A DNA stretch of 64,000 nt from Burkholderia lata (GCF_902499335.1 NZ_CABVQK010000009.1:395800-459799); one strand, 5' to 3'; numbered from the stretch's first letter, positions 53,550-63,111 are shown. Notes: generated from the sequence alone by a model not told the origin. Translations and numbers: made by a program.

Positions 53550-54902
53550 ATGCAGCACACCACCCATACGAGCGCCGCGCCGGCGCAGGCGTCCGGCACC
53601 GTCCGGCGCACTTCGGCGCGCTACAAGATTCTCGCGCTGCTCGCGATCGGCACGATGATCAACTATCTCGACCGTACCGTGCTGGGGGTGGCTGCGCCGC
53701 AGCTCACCAAGGAGCTCGGCATCAACGCGGCCGTGATGGGCATCATGTTTTCCGCGTTTTCGTGGACGTACGTGGCCGCGCAGGTGCCGGGCGGCCTCTT
53801 TCTCGACCGTTTCGGCAGCAAGGTCACCTATTACTGGTCGATGACGCTGTGGTCGCTGTGCACGTTCCTGCAGGGCTTCGTGCCCGGCGTCGCGACGCTG
53901 CTCGCCTGCCGTCTCGGCCTCGGCGTCGCGGAGGCACCGTGCTTCCCGACCAACAGCCGCGTCGTGGCGACGTGGTTCCCGCAGAACGAACGTGCGATGG
54001 CGACGGGTACCTACACCGTCGGCGAGTACATCGGCCTCGCGTTCTTCAGCCCGGTGCTGTTCGCGCTGATGGGTGCGTTCGGCTGGCGCTCGCTGTTCTG
54101 GGTCGTCGGGGCGGTCGGTATCGTGTTCGGCCTGGTCTGGTGGAAGTTCTATTACGAGCCGCGCAATCATCCGGGCGCGAATTCGGAGGAGCTGGCCTAT
54201 ATCGAGGCGGGCGGCGGCCTGGTGCACGGCGTGCGCAAGGACGGTGACAAAGGCGGCAAGGGCGCCAAGGGCGAGCAGAAGTCGTTCAGCTGGGCGATGG
54301 CCGGCAAGCTGCTGAAGAAGCGCCAGCTCGCGGGCATCTGCCTCGGCCAGTTCGCCGGCAACTCGACGCTCGTGTTCTTCCTGACCTGGTTCCCGACCTA
54401 CCTCGCCACCGAGCGCCACATGGGCTGGCTGAAGATCGGCTTCTTCGCGGTGATGCCGTTCATCGCCGCGTCGGTCGGCGTGATGTTCGGCGGGATTTTC
54501 TCCGACTGGCTGCTGCGTCGCGGCAAGTCCGCGAACCTCGCGCGCAAGCTGCCGATCATCGCGGGCCTGCTGCTCGCATCGACGATCATTCTCGCGAACT
54601 ACGTGCAGAGCAACGAGGCCGTGATCGCGATCATGTCGGTCGCATTCTTCGCGCAAGGGATGGCCGCCCTCGGCTGGACGCTCGTGTCGGACATCGCGCC
54701 GGACGGCCTGCTCGGCGTCACGGGCGGCATCTTCAACTTCGCTGCGAACCTCGCCGGGATCGTCACGCCGCTCGTGGTCGGCTTCATCGTCGCATCGACC
54801 GGGTCGTTCGTCGGTGCGCTCGTGTTCATCGGCGTGATCGCGCTGATCGGTGCGGCGTCGTACATCTTCGTCGTCGGCGACATCAAGCGGATCGAGCTGT
54901 AA
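53550..54902 (+). CDS. MFS permease of the ACS family, probable quinate/shikimate transporter
   Basis: This 450-residue permease with 12 predicted helices has MINYLDRTVLGVAAPQL in TM1, GGLFLDRFGSKVTY in loop 2-3 and GLGVAEAPCFPTNSRVVATWFP. A Lys/Gly-rich cytoplasmic loop (DKGGKGAKGEQK) is unusual. It belongs to the same family as the aldarate permease at 36456. It is last in the aroQ-dehydrogenase operon, 33 bases after the previous stop, and so is likely to import quinate or shikimate. A strong terminator follows. Confidence 0.88.
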   Translation: MQHTTHTSAAPAQASGTVRRTSARYKILALLAIGTMINYLDRTVLGVAAPQLTKELGINAAVMGIMFSAFSWTYVAAQVPGGLFLDRFGSKVTYYWSMTLWSLCTFLQGFVPGVATLLACRLGLGVAEAPCFPTNSRVVATWFPQNERAMATGTYTVGEYIGLAFFSPVLFALMGAFGWRSLFWVVGAVGIVFGLVWWKFYYEPRNHPGANSEELAYIEAGGGLVHGVRKDGDKGGKGAKGEQKSFSWAMAGKLLKKRQLAGICLGQFAGNSTLVFFLTWFPTYLATERHMGWLKIGFFAVMPFIAASVGVMFGGIFSDWLLRRGKSANLARKLPIIAGLLLASTIILANYVQSNEAVIAIMSVAFFAQGMAALGWTLVSDIAPDGLLGVTGGIFNFAANLAGIVTPLVVGFIVASTGSFVGALVFIGVIALIGAASYIFVVGDIKRIEL

Positions 54903-54932
54903 GCACCTGTTCCACGCAGATCCTGTGCGTTA

Positions 54933-54964
54933 GCCCGGCAGCCGCAAGGCCGCCGGGCTTTTTT
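54933..54964 (+). terminator. Rho-independent terminator of the quinate operon
   Basis: AGCCCGGC (54933-54940) pairs with GCCGGGCT (54953-54960), with further pairing inside, followed by a T-run. Confidence 0.88.
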
Positions 54965-55008
54965 CTTTGCGCGTGCCGGCGGCTCTGCCGGCTGGCGTGG
55001 TACCGCGC

Positions 55009-56118
55009 TTATGCGCGTTGCACGGCGATGCCGAGCGATTCGACCGCCTGCGCGATCGCGGCGACCGCGCGGCGGATATCGTTCGAGTCGATTGCGCCGA
55101 TGCAGCCGACGCGGAACGTCTCGAGCTGCGTGAGCTTGCCCGGATACAGGATGAAGCCCGCGTCGCGCACCGCGTCGTAGAAGCGGCGGAAATCGTAGGC
55201 CGGGTGGTCGGGCGCGTGGAACGTGACGATCACGGGCGCCTGCACGCTCGCATCGAGGAACGGCGTGAAGCCGAGTGCGTGCATCGACTCGACCAGCGTC
55301 CGGCAGTTGTCCGCATAGCGCGCGCCGCGCGCCGGCTGGCCACCTTCGGCGAGGTACTGATCGAGTGCGGCGCGCAGTGCGGCGATCACGTGCGTCGGCG
55401 GCGTGAAGCGCCACTGGCCCGTCTTGCGCAGGTACGCGTACTGGTCGTGGAGATCCAGCGCGAGCGACGGCGAGTTGCCTTCGCTCGCGTCGAGCGCGTC
55501 GCGCCGCACGATCGCGAACCCCATCCCCGGCACGCCTTCGAGGCATTTGCCGCTCGCCGAGATCAGCGCATCGATGCCGCTGCCGGCCAGCTTGATCGGC
55601 AGCGCGCCGAACGAACTCATCGCATCGACGATCAGCCGCTTGCCGTGGCGCCGGCACACGGCGGCGATGTCGTCGAGCGGGTTCAGGATGCCGGCGCTCG
55701 TCTCCAGGTGCACCTGCGCGACGTGCGTGATGCGCGGCTCGCGCGCGAACGCGGCTTCGATCGCGGCCGGATCGACGGCCGCGTCCTCGCCGAACGGTAA
55801 CGCGATCGCTTCAATGCCGAGCCGGCCGAGGATCTTCAGGATGCGCGCGCAGTACGCGCCGTTGTCCGGCACCAGCACGACGCCGTCGCGCGGCACCAGC
55901 GTGCCGAGCGCGGCTTCGACCGAGAACGTGCCGCTGCCCTGCATCGGTACGCACACGTACTCGTCGCCGCTGTGCGCGATCGCGACGAGATCCGCGCAGA
56001 CGCTGGCTGTCAGTTGATTGAAAGCGGCATCCCACGAGCCCCAGTCATGTTGCATTGCGTGGCGGGTTGTGGCGGACGTGGTGAGCGGGCCGGGCGTAAG
56101 AAGAATCGGATCGGACAT
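55009..56118 (-). CDS. phnW: 2-aminoethylphosphonate--pyruvate transaminase
   Basis: This 369-residue class V aminotransferase turns 2-aminoethylphosphonate (AEP) and pyruvate into phosphonoacetaldehyde and alanine. Features are ILLTPGPLTTSATTRHAMQ, the Asp of VDAMSSFGALPI and the PLP-binding Lys in SASGKCLEGVPG. The ATG at 56118 begins the conserved region; the open frame extends 23 codons further upstream. It is divergent from the AEP transport and degradation operon, and the space between holds a Pho-box-like repeat. No phnX (phosphonatase) gene is seen; PhnY and PhnA supply the next steps. Confidence 0.93.
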   Translation of the reverse strand: MSDPILLTPGPLTTSATTRHAMQHDWGSWDAAFNQLTASVCADLVAIAHSGDEYVCVPMQGSGTFSVEAALGTLVPRDGVVLVPDNGAYCARILKILGRLGIEAIALPFGEDAAVDPAAIEAAFAREPRITHVAQVHLETSAGILNPLDDIAAVCRRHGKRLIVDAMSSFGALPIKLAGSGIDALISASGKCLEGVPGMGFAIVRRDALDASEGNSPSLALDLHDQYAYLRKTGQWRFTPPTHVIAALRAALDQYLAEGGQPARGARYADNCRTLVESMHALGFTPFLDASVQAPVIVTFHAPDHPAYDFRRFYDAVRDAGFILYPGKLTQLETFRVGCIGAIDSNDIRRAVAAIAQAVESLGIAVQRA

Positions 56119-56216
56119 GGTTTTCCCTCGCAAAGGTCGGAAGAAACGCCGTGCGGCATTTCTGAATGACTTGCATGATATTGGCAAAATGTGTCATTTT
56201 TTGGAAATCGCCGCAT

Positions 56217-56234
56217 TCGTCACGGGTTTGTCAT
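56217..56234. promoter_or_regulatory. Pho-box-like direct repeat
   Basis: TCGTCAC-GGGT-TTGTCAT is two 7-bp units 11 bases apart, close to the PhoB consensus of two CTGTCAT units with a 4-base spacer. It lies between divergent phnW and phnS. Phosphate-starvation control of phosphonate use would be expected. Confidence 0.55.
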
Positions 56235-56377
56235 CGAACGCTGTGATCCTTCGCTTGCCGCGCGAAACCTAACCTCAGCGCGGCGGCGAGGCAGGCCGTC
56301 GAGCGGCCCTGCCCAGAGATAACAGGAGAGCCGGATCGTGCCCCGGCCATTTGGTGTTCCGCCTACGGAGAAGTCAG

Positions 56378-57466
56378 ATGACACTGCAGAAACCCTCGCG
56401 CGCCGCTGCCGGCGCGTTCCGCAAGCTTGCGCTGGCTGCCAGCGTCGCCGGTCTGATGGGCGCCGCGCTGCCCGCACATGCGGCGAGCGCGGTCGTGCTG
56501 TATACGGCAGACGGTCTCGAGAACCTCTATCGTGATGTGCTGCCGGCCTTCGAGAAGAAGGAAGGCGTCAAGGTCAACATCGTGACGGCGGGCAGCGGTG
56601 AAGTCGTCAACCGCGCGAACATCGAGAAGAATTCCCCGAAGGCCGACGTGATCGTCACGCTGCCGCCGTTCATCCAGCAAGCCGGCCAGATGGGCCTGCT
56701 GCAGCCGTACCAGAGCGTGAACTACAAGAACGTGCCGGCCATCGCGAAGGCTGAAGACGGCACGTGGGCGACGTTCGTGAACAACTACTTCTCGTTCGCG
56801 ATCAACCCGGACGTCGTGAAGAACCAGCCGAAGACGTTCGCCGACCTGCTGTCGCCGGCCTACGCGGGCAAGGTCGCGTACTCGAACCCGGCCACCGCCG
56901 GCGACGGGATGGCCGTGCTGATCCTGACGACGTCGCTGATGGGTGAAGACAAGGCGTTCGACTACCTTGCGAAGCTGTCGCAGAGCGTGAAGTTCCACAC
57001 GAAGGGCACGGGCTACCTGAACGTGCTGCTGTCGCGTAACGAAATCAGCGTCGCGAACGGCGACCTGCAGATGGACCTCGACGATGCCGAACACGGCGCG
57101 CTGTCCGTCAAGCCGATCTTCCTGGCCGCGAAGGAAGGCGACCAGCCGACCACGTTCCAGCTCCCGTACGGCATCGGCCTGATCAAGAGCGGCCCGAACC
57201 AGGACGCCGGCAAGAAGCTGATCGATTACCTGATGTCGACGGAAGTGCAGTCGAAGGTGCCGGACATGTACGGCATCCCGGGCCGCACGGACGTGCCGCT
57301 GGCCGGCAAGAACGGCGAAGCGGTCAAGAAGGCGATCGCGGGCGTGAAGCTGATCCCGGTCGACTGGACCCAGGTGATGGCGAAGAAGCCGGTGTGGATC
57401 GAGCGCTGGAAGAAGGACGTGATCGGCAGCTCGGGCAAGCAGCTCGACGTCGTCAAGCCGAAGTGA
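56378..57466 (+). CDS. phnS: 2-aminoethylphosphonate ABC transporter, substrate-binding protein
   Basis: This 362-residue periplasmic protein has a signal peptide (MTLQKPSRAA to LPAHA-A) and a type II binding fold close to iron- and AEP-binding proteins. Marks are VVLYTADGLENLYRDVLPAF, NPATAGDGMAVLIL and DMYGIPGRTDVPLAGKNGEA. The neighbouring PhnW, PhnTUV and PhnA/PhnY genes support AEP as ligand. The ATG at 56378 has GGAG at good spacing. It heads a seven-gene operon. Confidence 0.9.
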   Translation: MTLQKPSRAAAGAFRKLALAASVAGLMGAALPAHAASAVVLYTADGLENLYRDVLPAFEKKEGVKVNIVTAGSGEVVNRANIEKNSPKADVIVTLPPFIQQAGQMGLLQPYQSVNYKNVPAIAKAEDGTWATFVNNYFSFAINPDVVKNQPKTFADLLSPAYAGKVAYSNPATAGDGMAVLILTTSLMGEDKAFDYLAKLSQSVKFHTKGTGYLNVLLSRNEISVANGDLQMDLDDAEHGALSVKPIFLAAKEGDQPTTFQLPYGIGLIKSGPNQDAGKKLIDYLMSTEVQSKVPDMYGIPGRTDVPLAGKNGEAVKKAIAGVKLIPVDWTQVMAKKPVWIERWKKDVIGSSGKQLDVVKPK

Positions 57467-57500
57467 TCGGCGCACGCCGCCTGTATTTGTGAGCAAGAGG

Positions 57501-58604
57501 ATGAACCCGGTGGAAACCACCCTGACCCATCCCGGCGCATTCGGCGCCGCCGAACCGCAAGCAACGTTGCGGTCCGGCGCGCCGGGCGGCGTGCAGATCG
57601 AACACCTGAGCGTGCGCTACGGCGCACGCACGGTGCTGGAAGATCTGTCGCTGTCGATCGGTGCCGGTGAATTTCTGACCGTGCTCGGCAAGAGCGGCTG
57701 CGGCAAGACCACGCTGCTGCGCTTCATCGCCGGGTTCGTGAAGGCCGATGGCCTGACCGGCACGCTGACCGTTGCCGGACGTGACCTGACCTATGCGCCG
57801 CCGCACAAGCGCAATCTCGGTCTGCTGTTCCAGAATTACGCGCTGTTCCCGCACCTGACGGTGTTCGAGAACGTCGCATTCGGGCTGCGCGCACGCGGCA
57901 TGGCGTCGTCGGAAGTGACGCGCCGTGTCGCGGACGCGCTGAAGCTCGTGCAACTCGGCGATGCCGGCCATCACCTGCCCGCGCAACTGTCGGGCGGGAT
58001 GCAGCAGCGCGTCGCGCTGGCGCGTGCGCTCGTGATCGAGCCGGACGTGCTGCTGCTCGACGAGCCGCTGTCGGCGCTCGACGCCAACCTGCGCGCATCG
58101 GTGCGCAGCGAACTGAAGGCGCTGCATGAGCGCCTGCCGAACCTGACCGTCGTCTGCGTGACGCACGACCGCGACGACGCGCTCGTGCTGTCCGACCGCG
58201 CGCTGCTGATGCGCGACGGCCACATCGCGCAGCTCGGCACGCCGCAGCAGCTGTACGACGCGCCGCAGGACGGCTACGTCGCACGCTATCTCGGCCCGGC
58301 GAACCTGCTGCCGCCGCACGTGATCTTCCCGCTCGGCGATCCGCGCCACGAAGTGCGCGGCAAGGTTGCCTGCGTGCGCCCCGAGCGCCTGACCCTGATG
58401 CCGCCCGCCGCGGGCGGGTTGCACGGCACGGTGTCGTCCGTCGAATGGCAGGGCGCTGACCTGTCGATCGCGGTGACGATCGATGCAGCGCCCGACGAGC
58501 CCGTGCGCGTCACGATGCAACGCGGCCGCGGTGCGGCTCCCGAGCGCGGTGCGCGCGTTTCCCTGCATTGCGAGGCAGACGATGTCGTCCTTATCGAGCC
58601 CTGA
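57501..58604 (+). CDS. phnT: 2-aminoethylphosphonate ABC transporter, ATPase
   Basis: This ABC ATPase of 367 residues has Walker A GKSGCGKTT, the signature LSGGMQQRVALARAL, Walker B LLLDEPLSALD and CVTHDRDDA. A C-terminal TOBE-like domain (VACVRPERLTLM, GTVSSVEWQGADLSIAV) follows. A GTG upstream (57489) is an alternative start; the ATG at 57501 has a poorly spaced ribosome site. It overlaps phnU by 23 bases. Confidence 0.9.
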   Translation: MNPVETTLTHPGAFGAAEPQATLRSGAPGGVQIEHLSVRYGARTVLEDLSLSIGAGEFLTVLGKSGCGKTTLLRFIAGFVKADGLTGTLTVAGRDLTYAPPHKRNLGLLFQNYALFPHLTVFENVAFGLRARGMASSEVTRRVADALKLVQLGDAGHHLPAQLSGGMQQRVALARALVIEPDVLLLDEPLSALDANLRASVRSELKALHERLPNLTVVCVTHDRDDALVLSDRALLMRDGHIAQLGTPQQLYDAPQDGYVARYLGPANLLPPHVIFPLGDPRHEVRGKVACVRPERLTLMPPAAGGLHGTVSSVEWQGADLSIAVTIDAAPDEPVRVTMQRGRGAAPERGARVSLHCEADDVVLIEP

Positions 58605-59502
58605 AGCCGGCCTGCCGCCGCACGTGCTCGCGTCGGCCGCCGCGCACGCCGCCGCTGCGCGGCGCCGCAAGCGCATGGGCGACCTGCACCTGGCCGCGCT
58701 CGCGATCGTCGTGCTGGGCCCGCTCGTCGTCTATCCGCTGGTGCGGCTCGTGCTGCTGAGCGTGTCGGGCGACCACGGGCTGAGTTTCGCCGCGTACCGC
58801 ACGTTCTTCGGCAACCCCGATACGCGCAGCGTGCTGCTGACCACACTCGGCGTGCTGTTCGCGAGCGCCGGCACCGCGTCGGTGCTCGGCGTGCTGCTGG
58901 CCGCGCTGCTGTTCTTCAAGCCGTTTCCGGGCGCGTCGCTCGTCACGCGTTTCCTGGAGCTGTACGTCGCGTTCCCGTCGTTCCTCGTCGCGTTCACGCT
59001 GATCTTCCTGTACGGCTCGCAAGGCTCGATCAGCATCGCGCTGCAGCACCTGTTCCATCTCGAGAATCCGCCGCTCGATTTCCTGTTCGGCATCGGCGGC
59101 GTGATCCTCGCGCAGACCGTGTTCTATACGCCGTTCGTCGTGCGGCCGACGCTCGCGTCGTTCGCGACGCTCGACCTGCGGCTGATCGAAGCCGCGCGCA
59201 GCCTCGGCGCGTCCGGCTGGATGCTCGCCCGCCGCGTCGTGCTGCCGATCGCGTGGCCGGGCATCGCTGCCGGCACCGTGCTGTGCTTCCTGCTGACGCT
59301 GAACGAATTCGGGATTCTGCTGGTGCTCGGCAGTGCGCGCCTCGTGACGCTGCCGGTTGCGATCTACAGCAGCGCGACCGTCGACCTCGACCTGCCGACC
59401 GCGTCGGCCGGCGCGGTCGTGATGCTTGCGCTGTCGCTGGCGCTGTATGCGGTTTATCGCCGGGTGAACCGGCGTGCGACGGGAGGGAACGATGTCCGCT
59501 GA
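58582..59502 (+). CDS. phnU: 2-aminoethylphosphonate ABC transporter, permease
   Basis: This 306-residue permease has six or so membrane helices. The EAA coupling loop reads EAARSLGASGWMLARRVVLPIAWPG. An N-terminal cytoplasmic stretch of about 35 residues precedes the first helix (LAALAIVVLGPLVVYPLVRL). It overlaps phnT by 23 bases and phnV by 11, so translation of the transporter genes is tightly coupled. It pairs with PhnV to form the channel. Confidence 0.9.
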   Translation: MSSLSSPEAGLPPHVLASAAAHAAAARRRKRMGDLHLAALAIVVLGPLVVYPLVRLVLLSVSGDHGLSFAAYRTFFGNPDTRSVLLTTLGVLFASAGTASVLGVLLAALLFFKPFPGASLVTRFLELYVAFPSFLVAFTLIFLYGSQGSISIALQHLFHLENPPLDFLFGIGGVILAQTVFYTPFVVRPTLASFATLDLRLIEAARSLGASGWMLARRVVLPIAWPGIAAGTVLCFLLTLNEFGILLVLGSARLVTLPVAIYSSATVDLDLPTASAGAVVMLALSLALYAVYRRVNRRATGGNDVR

Positions 59503-60352
59503 ATACCGTATCGGGCAAGCCGTGCCGCGCCACCAGATCGGCTGGGGCGACACGGTGCTCAAGCATGCGTCGCGCGTGGCGCTCGCGCTGGCCGCATTCG
59601 CATGCTTCTGGCTGTTCGTGTTGCCCGTCATCGTCGTCGCGCTGTCGAGCGTGTCGACGCAGTGGTCGGGCACGATTTTGCCGGCCGGCTACAGCCTGCG
59701 CTGGTTCGAGCGGCTCGGGTCGCCGGAATATGACGCGCTGCTGACGAGCCTGGAAATCGGCTTCGGCGTGTCGGCGGTCGGCACGATCCTCGGGCTGTGG
59801 CTCGCGCTGGCGCTTGAAGGGCGAGACCGTCGCGGCCTCGGCGCGGTGGTCGATGCGCTCGTGATGGTGCCGAACGGCGTGCCGAGCGTCGTGCTCGGGC
59901 TCGCGGTGCTGATCGCGTATCACCAGAAGCCGGTCGACCTGTCGAGCTCGGCGGCGATCGTCGTGTTCGTGCAGCTCGCGTTGATCCTGCCGTTCTGCTA
60001 TCGCTGCGCGGCCGCCGCGCTGCGTCCGGAACTGACCGTGCTGCGCGAAGCGGCGGCGAGCCTCGGTGCGCCGCCCGCGATGGTGCTGCGCCGCGTGCTG
60101 CTGCCGCAGCTCATGCCGGCGCTGCGTGCGAGCCTCGCACTCGGCTTCGCGCTGTCGCTCGGCGAGCTCGGCGCGACGCTGACGGTTTATCCGCCCGGTT
60201 TTGCGACCGTACCGATCGTCGTGATCGGCCAGGTGGAGCGCGGTTATTACCTTCCGGCATCGGCGCTGTCGCTGCTGATGCTCGGCGCGTCGCTCGCGGC
60301 GCTGCTGCTGATCGCCGCGCGCGTGCCGCGCGGCAAGCGGGTGGCATCATGA
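59492..60352 (+). CDS. phnV: 2-aminoethylphosphonate ABC transporter, second permease
   Basis: This 286-residue permease has six or so helices and the EAA loop EAAASLGAPPAMVLRRVLLPQL. The segment MVPNGVPSVVLGLAVL and FALSLGELGATLTVYPPGF are typical of the permease partner in iron/AEP-type ABC systems. It starts inside the end of phnU and overlaps phnA by four bases. Confidence 0.9.
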   Translation: MSAEYRIGQAVPRHQIGWGDTVLKHASRVALALAAFACFWLFVLPVIVVALSSVSTQWSGTILPAGYSLRWFERLGSPEYDALLTSLEIGFGVSAVGTILGLWLALALEGRDRRGLGAVVDALVMVPNGVPSVVLGLAVLIAYHQKPVDLSSSAAIVVFVQLALILPFCYRCAAAALRPELTVLREAAASLGAPPAMVLRRVLLPQLMPALRASLALGFALSLGELGATLTVYPPGFATVPIVVIGQVERGYYLPASALSLLMLGASLAALLLIAARVPRGKRVAS

Positions 60353-61656
60353 ACGCCGCGTTCGCATTGCGCCATCCCGGTGACGCGTCGGCGTCCGGCA
60401 CATCCACGGGGCTCGCGGGCCGCTCCGTCGACGTCAACGGCCGGCACTACCGGCTGCCGGTCGAGCCGACCGTCGTCGTCTGCGTCGACGGCTGCGAGTA
60501 CGACTATCTCGAACGAGCGGTGGAAGCGGGCGTCGCACCGTTCATCGGCCGGATGATCGCGGAAGGCACGGCCTGGCGCGCCGATTGTGTCGTGCCGACC
60601 TTCACCAACCCGAACAACCTGTCGATCGTCTGCGGCGTGCCGCCGTCGGTCCACGGGATCTGCGGCAACTATTTCTGGGATCCGGCCGCCGACGGCGGGC
60701 GCGGTGCCGAAGTCATGATGAACGACCCGGCCTACCTGCGGGCCGGCACGCTGCTCGCGGCGGCGTCCGACGCCGGTGCGCGGGTCGCCGTCGTGACGGC
60801 GAAGGACAAGTTGCGCCGGCTGCTCGGGTGGCAGCTGAACGGCATCTGCTTTTCGGCCGAGAAGGCTGCGCAGGCGAATCTCGCGGAAAACGGGATCGTC
60901 GACGTGCTCGACTGGGTCGGCCTGCCGTCGCCGGACGTCTACAGCGCGGCGCTGTCCGAATTCGTGTTCGCGGCCGGCGTGCGGCTTGCGCAGACGCGCC
61001 AGGTCGACCTGATGTACCTGTCGACCACCGATTACGTGCAGCACAAGTGCGAGCCGGGCAGTGCGGGCGCGAACGCGTTCTACGCGATGATGGATGGCTA
61101 TCTCGCGCAGCTCGACGCGCTTGGCTGGGCGATCGGGCTGACGGCCGATCACGGGATGAACGCGAAGCACGATTCCGCGACGGGGCGGCCGAACGTCATC
61201 TATCTGCAGGACGCATTCGACGGCTGGTACGGCGCGCAGGCTGCGCGCGTGATCCTGCCGATCACGGATCCGTACGTCGTACACCACGGCGCGCTCGGCT
61301 CGTTTGCGACCATCTATCTGGCGCCGGGCGTCGACCGGGCCGAGGCGATGTGGCGCGTCGGCGGCCTCGACGGCGTCGAGCTCGTGCTCGACAACGCGGA
61401 AGCTGCCGCACGTTTCGACCTGCCGGCCGACCGGATCGGCGATCTCGTCGTGATCGGCCGCCGCGACATGACGCTCGGCACGCGCGAGCGCGAACACGAT
61501 CTGTCGGGCCTCACGGTGCCGCTGCGTTCGCATGGCGGCGTGTCGGAGCAGGAAGTACCGTTGCTGTTCAATCGCCGTATCGAGCCGATCGATCCCGCGC
61601 GTCGCCCGCGCAACTTCGACGTGTTCGATTTCGTGCTGAACCGGATCGCGACATGA
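60349..61656 (+). CDS. phnA: Phosphonoacetate hydrolase
   Basis: This 435-residue enzyme of the alkaline-phosphatase superfamily splits phosphonoacetate into acetate and phosphate. The nucleophile Thr lies in PTFTNPNNLSI. The two-metal site is provided by CVDGCEYD, STTDYVQHK and GLTADHGMNAKHD, plus a C-terminal His in LRSHGGVSEQEVP. It is a little longer at the N-terminus (about 25 residues) than usual. It is coupled to phnV and phnY by 4-base overlaps. With PhnW and PhnY it completes AEP to phosphonoacetaldehyde to phosphonoacetate to acetate. Confidence 0.93.
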   Translation: MNAAFALRHPGDASASGTSTGLAGRSVDVNGRHYRLPVEPTVVVCVDGCEYDYLERAVEAGVAPFIGRMIAEGTAWRADCVVPTFTNPNNLSIVCGVPPSVHGICGNYFWDPAADGGRGAEVMMNDPAYLRAGTLLAAASDAGARVAVVTAKDKLRRLLGWQLNGICFSAEKAAQANLAENGIVDVLDWVGLPSPDVYSAALSEFVFAAGVRLAQTRQVDLMYLSTTDYVQHKCEPGSAGANAFYAMMDGYLAQLDALGWAIGLTADHGMNAKHDSATGRPNVIYLQDAFDGWYGAQAARVILPITDPYVVHHGALGSFATIYLAPGVDRAEAMWRVGGLDGVELVLDNAEAAARFDLPADRIGDLVVIGRRDMTLGTREREHDLSGLTVPLRSHGGVSEQEVPLLFNRRIEPIDPARRPRNFDVFDFVLNRIAT

Positions 61657-63107
61657 TGGCTCATCCCCGACACGATCACCCGGCGTTTCGCGCGGAGGTG
61701 CTGCGCTGGTGCGGCACGCGCGCGACGCGCGAACGCACGCTCGACGTGATGGACCCTTACACGGGCACGCGCGTCGGGACGGCGCCGCTGGCGAGCGTCG
61801 ACGACGTGCGCGCGGCATTCGACTACGCGATGGCGTACCGGCCGACGCTCACGCGTTACGAGCGTTCGCAGATACTCGAGCGTGCGGCCGCGCTGCTGCG
61901 CGAGCGCATCGAGGAAGCGTCCGACCTGATCACGCTCGAATCGGGGTTGTCGAAACAGGACTCCCGCTACGAGATCGGCCGCGTTGCCGACGTGTTGAAG
62001 TTTGCGGCGGTCGAGGCGCTGCGCGACGACGCGCAGAGTTTCTCGTGCGACCTGACGCCCCACGGCAAGGCGCGCCGCGTGTTTTCGCAGCGACAGCCGC
62101 TCGACGGCGTGATCGTCGCGATCACGCCGTTCAATCATCCGATGAACCAGGTGGCGCACAAGATCGCGCCGGCGATCGCGACCAACAACCGCGTGATCGT
62201 GAAGCCGTCGGAGAAGGTGCCGCTGTCGGCGTTCTACCTGGCCGACCTGCTGTACGAAGCTGGTCTGCCGGAGCCGATGCTGCAGGTGCTGACCGGTGAT
62301 CCGCGCGAGATCGCGGACGAACTCGTCACGCACCCGCATGCGTCGCTGATTACCTTTACGGGCGGCGTGGCGATCGGCAAGGCGATTGCCGCGCGGGCCG
62401 GCTACCGCCGCATCGTGCTGGAACTCGGCGGCAACGATCCGCTGATCGTCCTCGACGATGCCGATCTCGAACGTGCGGCGTCGCTGGCGGTGCTCGGTTC
62501 GTACCGGAATTCGGGCCAGCGCTGCACGGCCGTCAAGCGGATGCTGGTACAGCGCTCGATCGCGCCGGCGTTCACCGAGTTGCTCGTTGAGAAGACGCGC
62601 GCATGGAAGTACGGTGACCCGTTCGATCCCGCGAACGAAATGGGCACGGTGATCGACGAGGAAGCGGCGCGGCTGTTCGAGGCGCGAGTGGCAGAAGCGG
62701 TCGCGCAGGGCGCGCGCCTGCTGACCGGTAACGTGCGGCGCGGCGCGCTGTATTCGCCGACCGTGCTCGACAACGTCGACCCGTCGATGACGATCGTGCG
62801 CGAGGAGACCTTTGGCCCGGTATCGCCGGTGATCACGTTCGACACGATCGACGACGCGATCCGGATCAGCAACGGGACGGCGTTCGGGCTCTCGTCGGGC
62901 GTATGTACGGACAGCACGGCGGCGGTCGTGCGGTTCGTGAACGAACTGAACGTCGGCACGGTGAATGTATGGGAAGTGCCCGGATACCGGATCGAACTGT
63001 CGCCGTTCGGCGGGATCAAGGATTCGGGGCTGGGTTACAAGGAAGGCGTTCAGGAGGCGATGAAGAGCTTCACGAACCTGAAGACGTTTTCGCTGCCTTG
63101 GGAGTGA
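61653..63107 (+). CDS. phnY: Phosphonoacetaldehyde dehydrogenase
   Basis: This 484-residue NAD-dependent aldehyde dehydrogenase makes phosphonoacetate from phosphonoacetaldehyde. The catalytic Cys is in YRNSGQRCTAVK, the general-base Glu in IVLELGGNDPLIV, and ITPFNHPMNQVAHKI and ETFGPVSPVI are conserved. It overlaps phnA by four bases (ATGATG start region) and lies 4 bases before the HD-protein gene. This is the aldehyde dehydrogenase PhnY, distinct from the dioxygenase PhnY* that works with PhnZ. Confidence 0.92.
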   Translation: MMAHPRHDHPAFRAEVLRWCGTRATRERTLDVMDPYTGTRVGTAPLASVDDVRAAFDYAMAYRPTLTRYERSQILERAAALLRERIEEASDLITLESGLSKQDSRYEIGRVADVLKFAAVEALRDDAQSFSCDLTPHGKARRVFSQRQPLDGVIVAITPFNHPMNQVAHKIAPAIATNNRVIVKPSEKVPLSAFYLADLLYEAGLPEPMLQVLTGDPREIADELVTHPHASLITFTGGVAIGKAIAARAGYRRIVLELGGNDPLIVLDDADLERAASLAVLGSYRNSGQRCTAVKRMLVQRSIAPAFTELLVEKTRAWKYGDPFDPANEMGTVIDEEAARLFEARVAEAVAQGARLLTGNVRRGALYSPTVLDNVDPSMTIVREETFGPVSPVITFDTIDDAIRISNGTAFGLSSGVCTDSTAAVVRFVNELNVGTVNVWEVPGYRIELSPFGGIKDSGLGYKEGVQEAMKSFTNLKTFSLPWE

Positions 63108-63111
63108 ACGA

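Noticed and set aside
52608..54656. 682-codon minus-strand frame opposite the quinate genes
   Set aside because: It is His/Arg-rich with no domain and lies opposite shikimate dehydrogenase and permease genes that have full conserved motifs.
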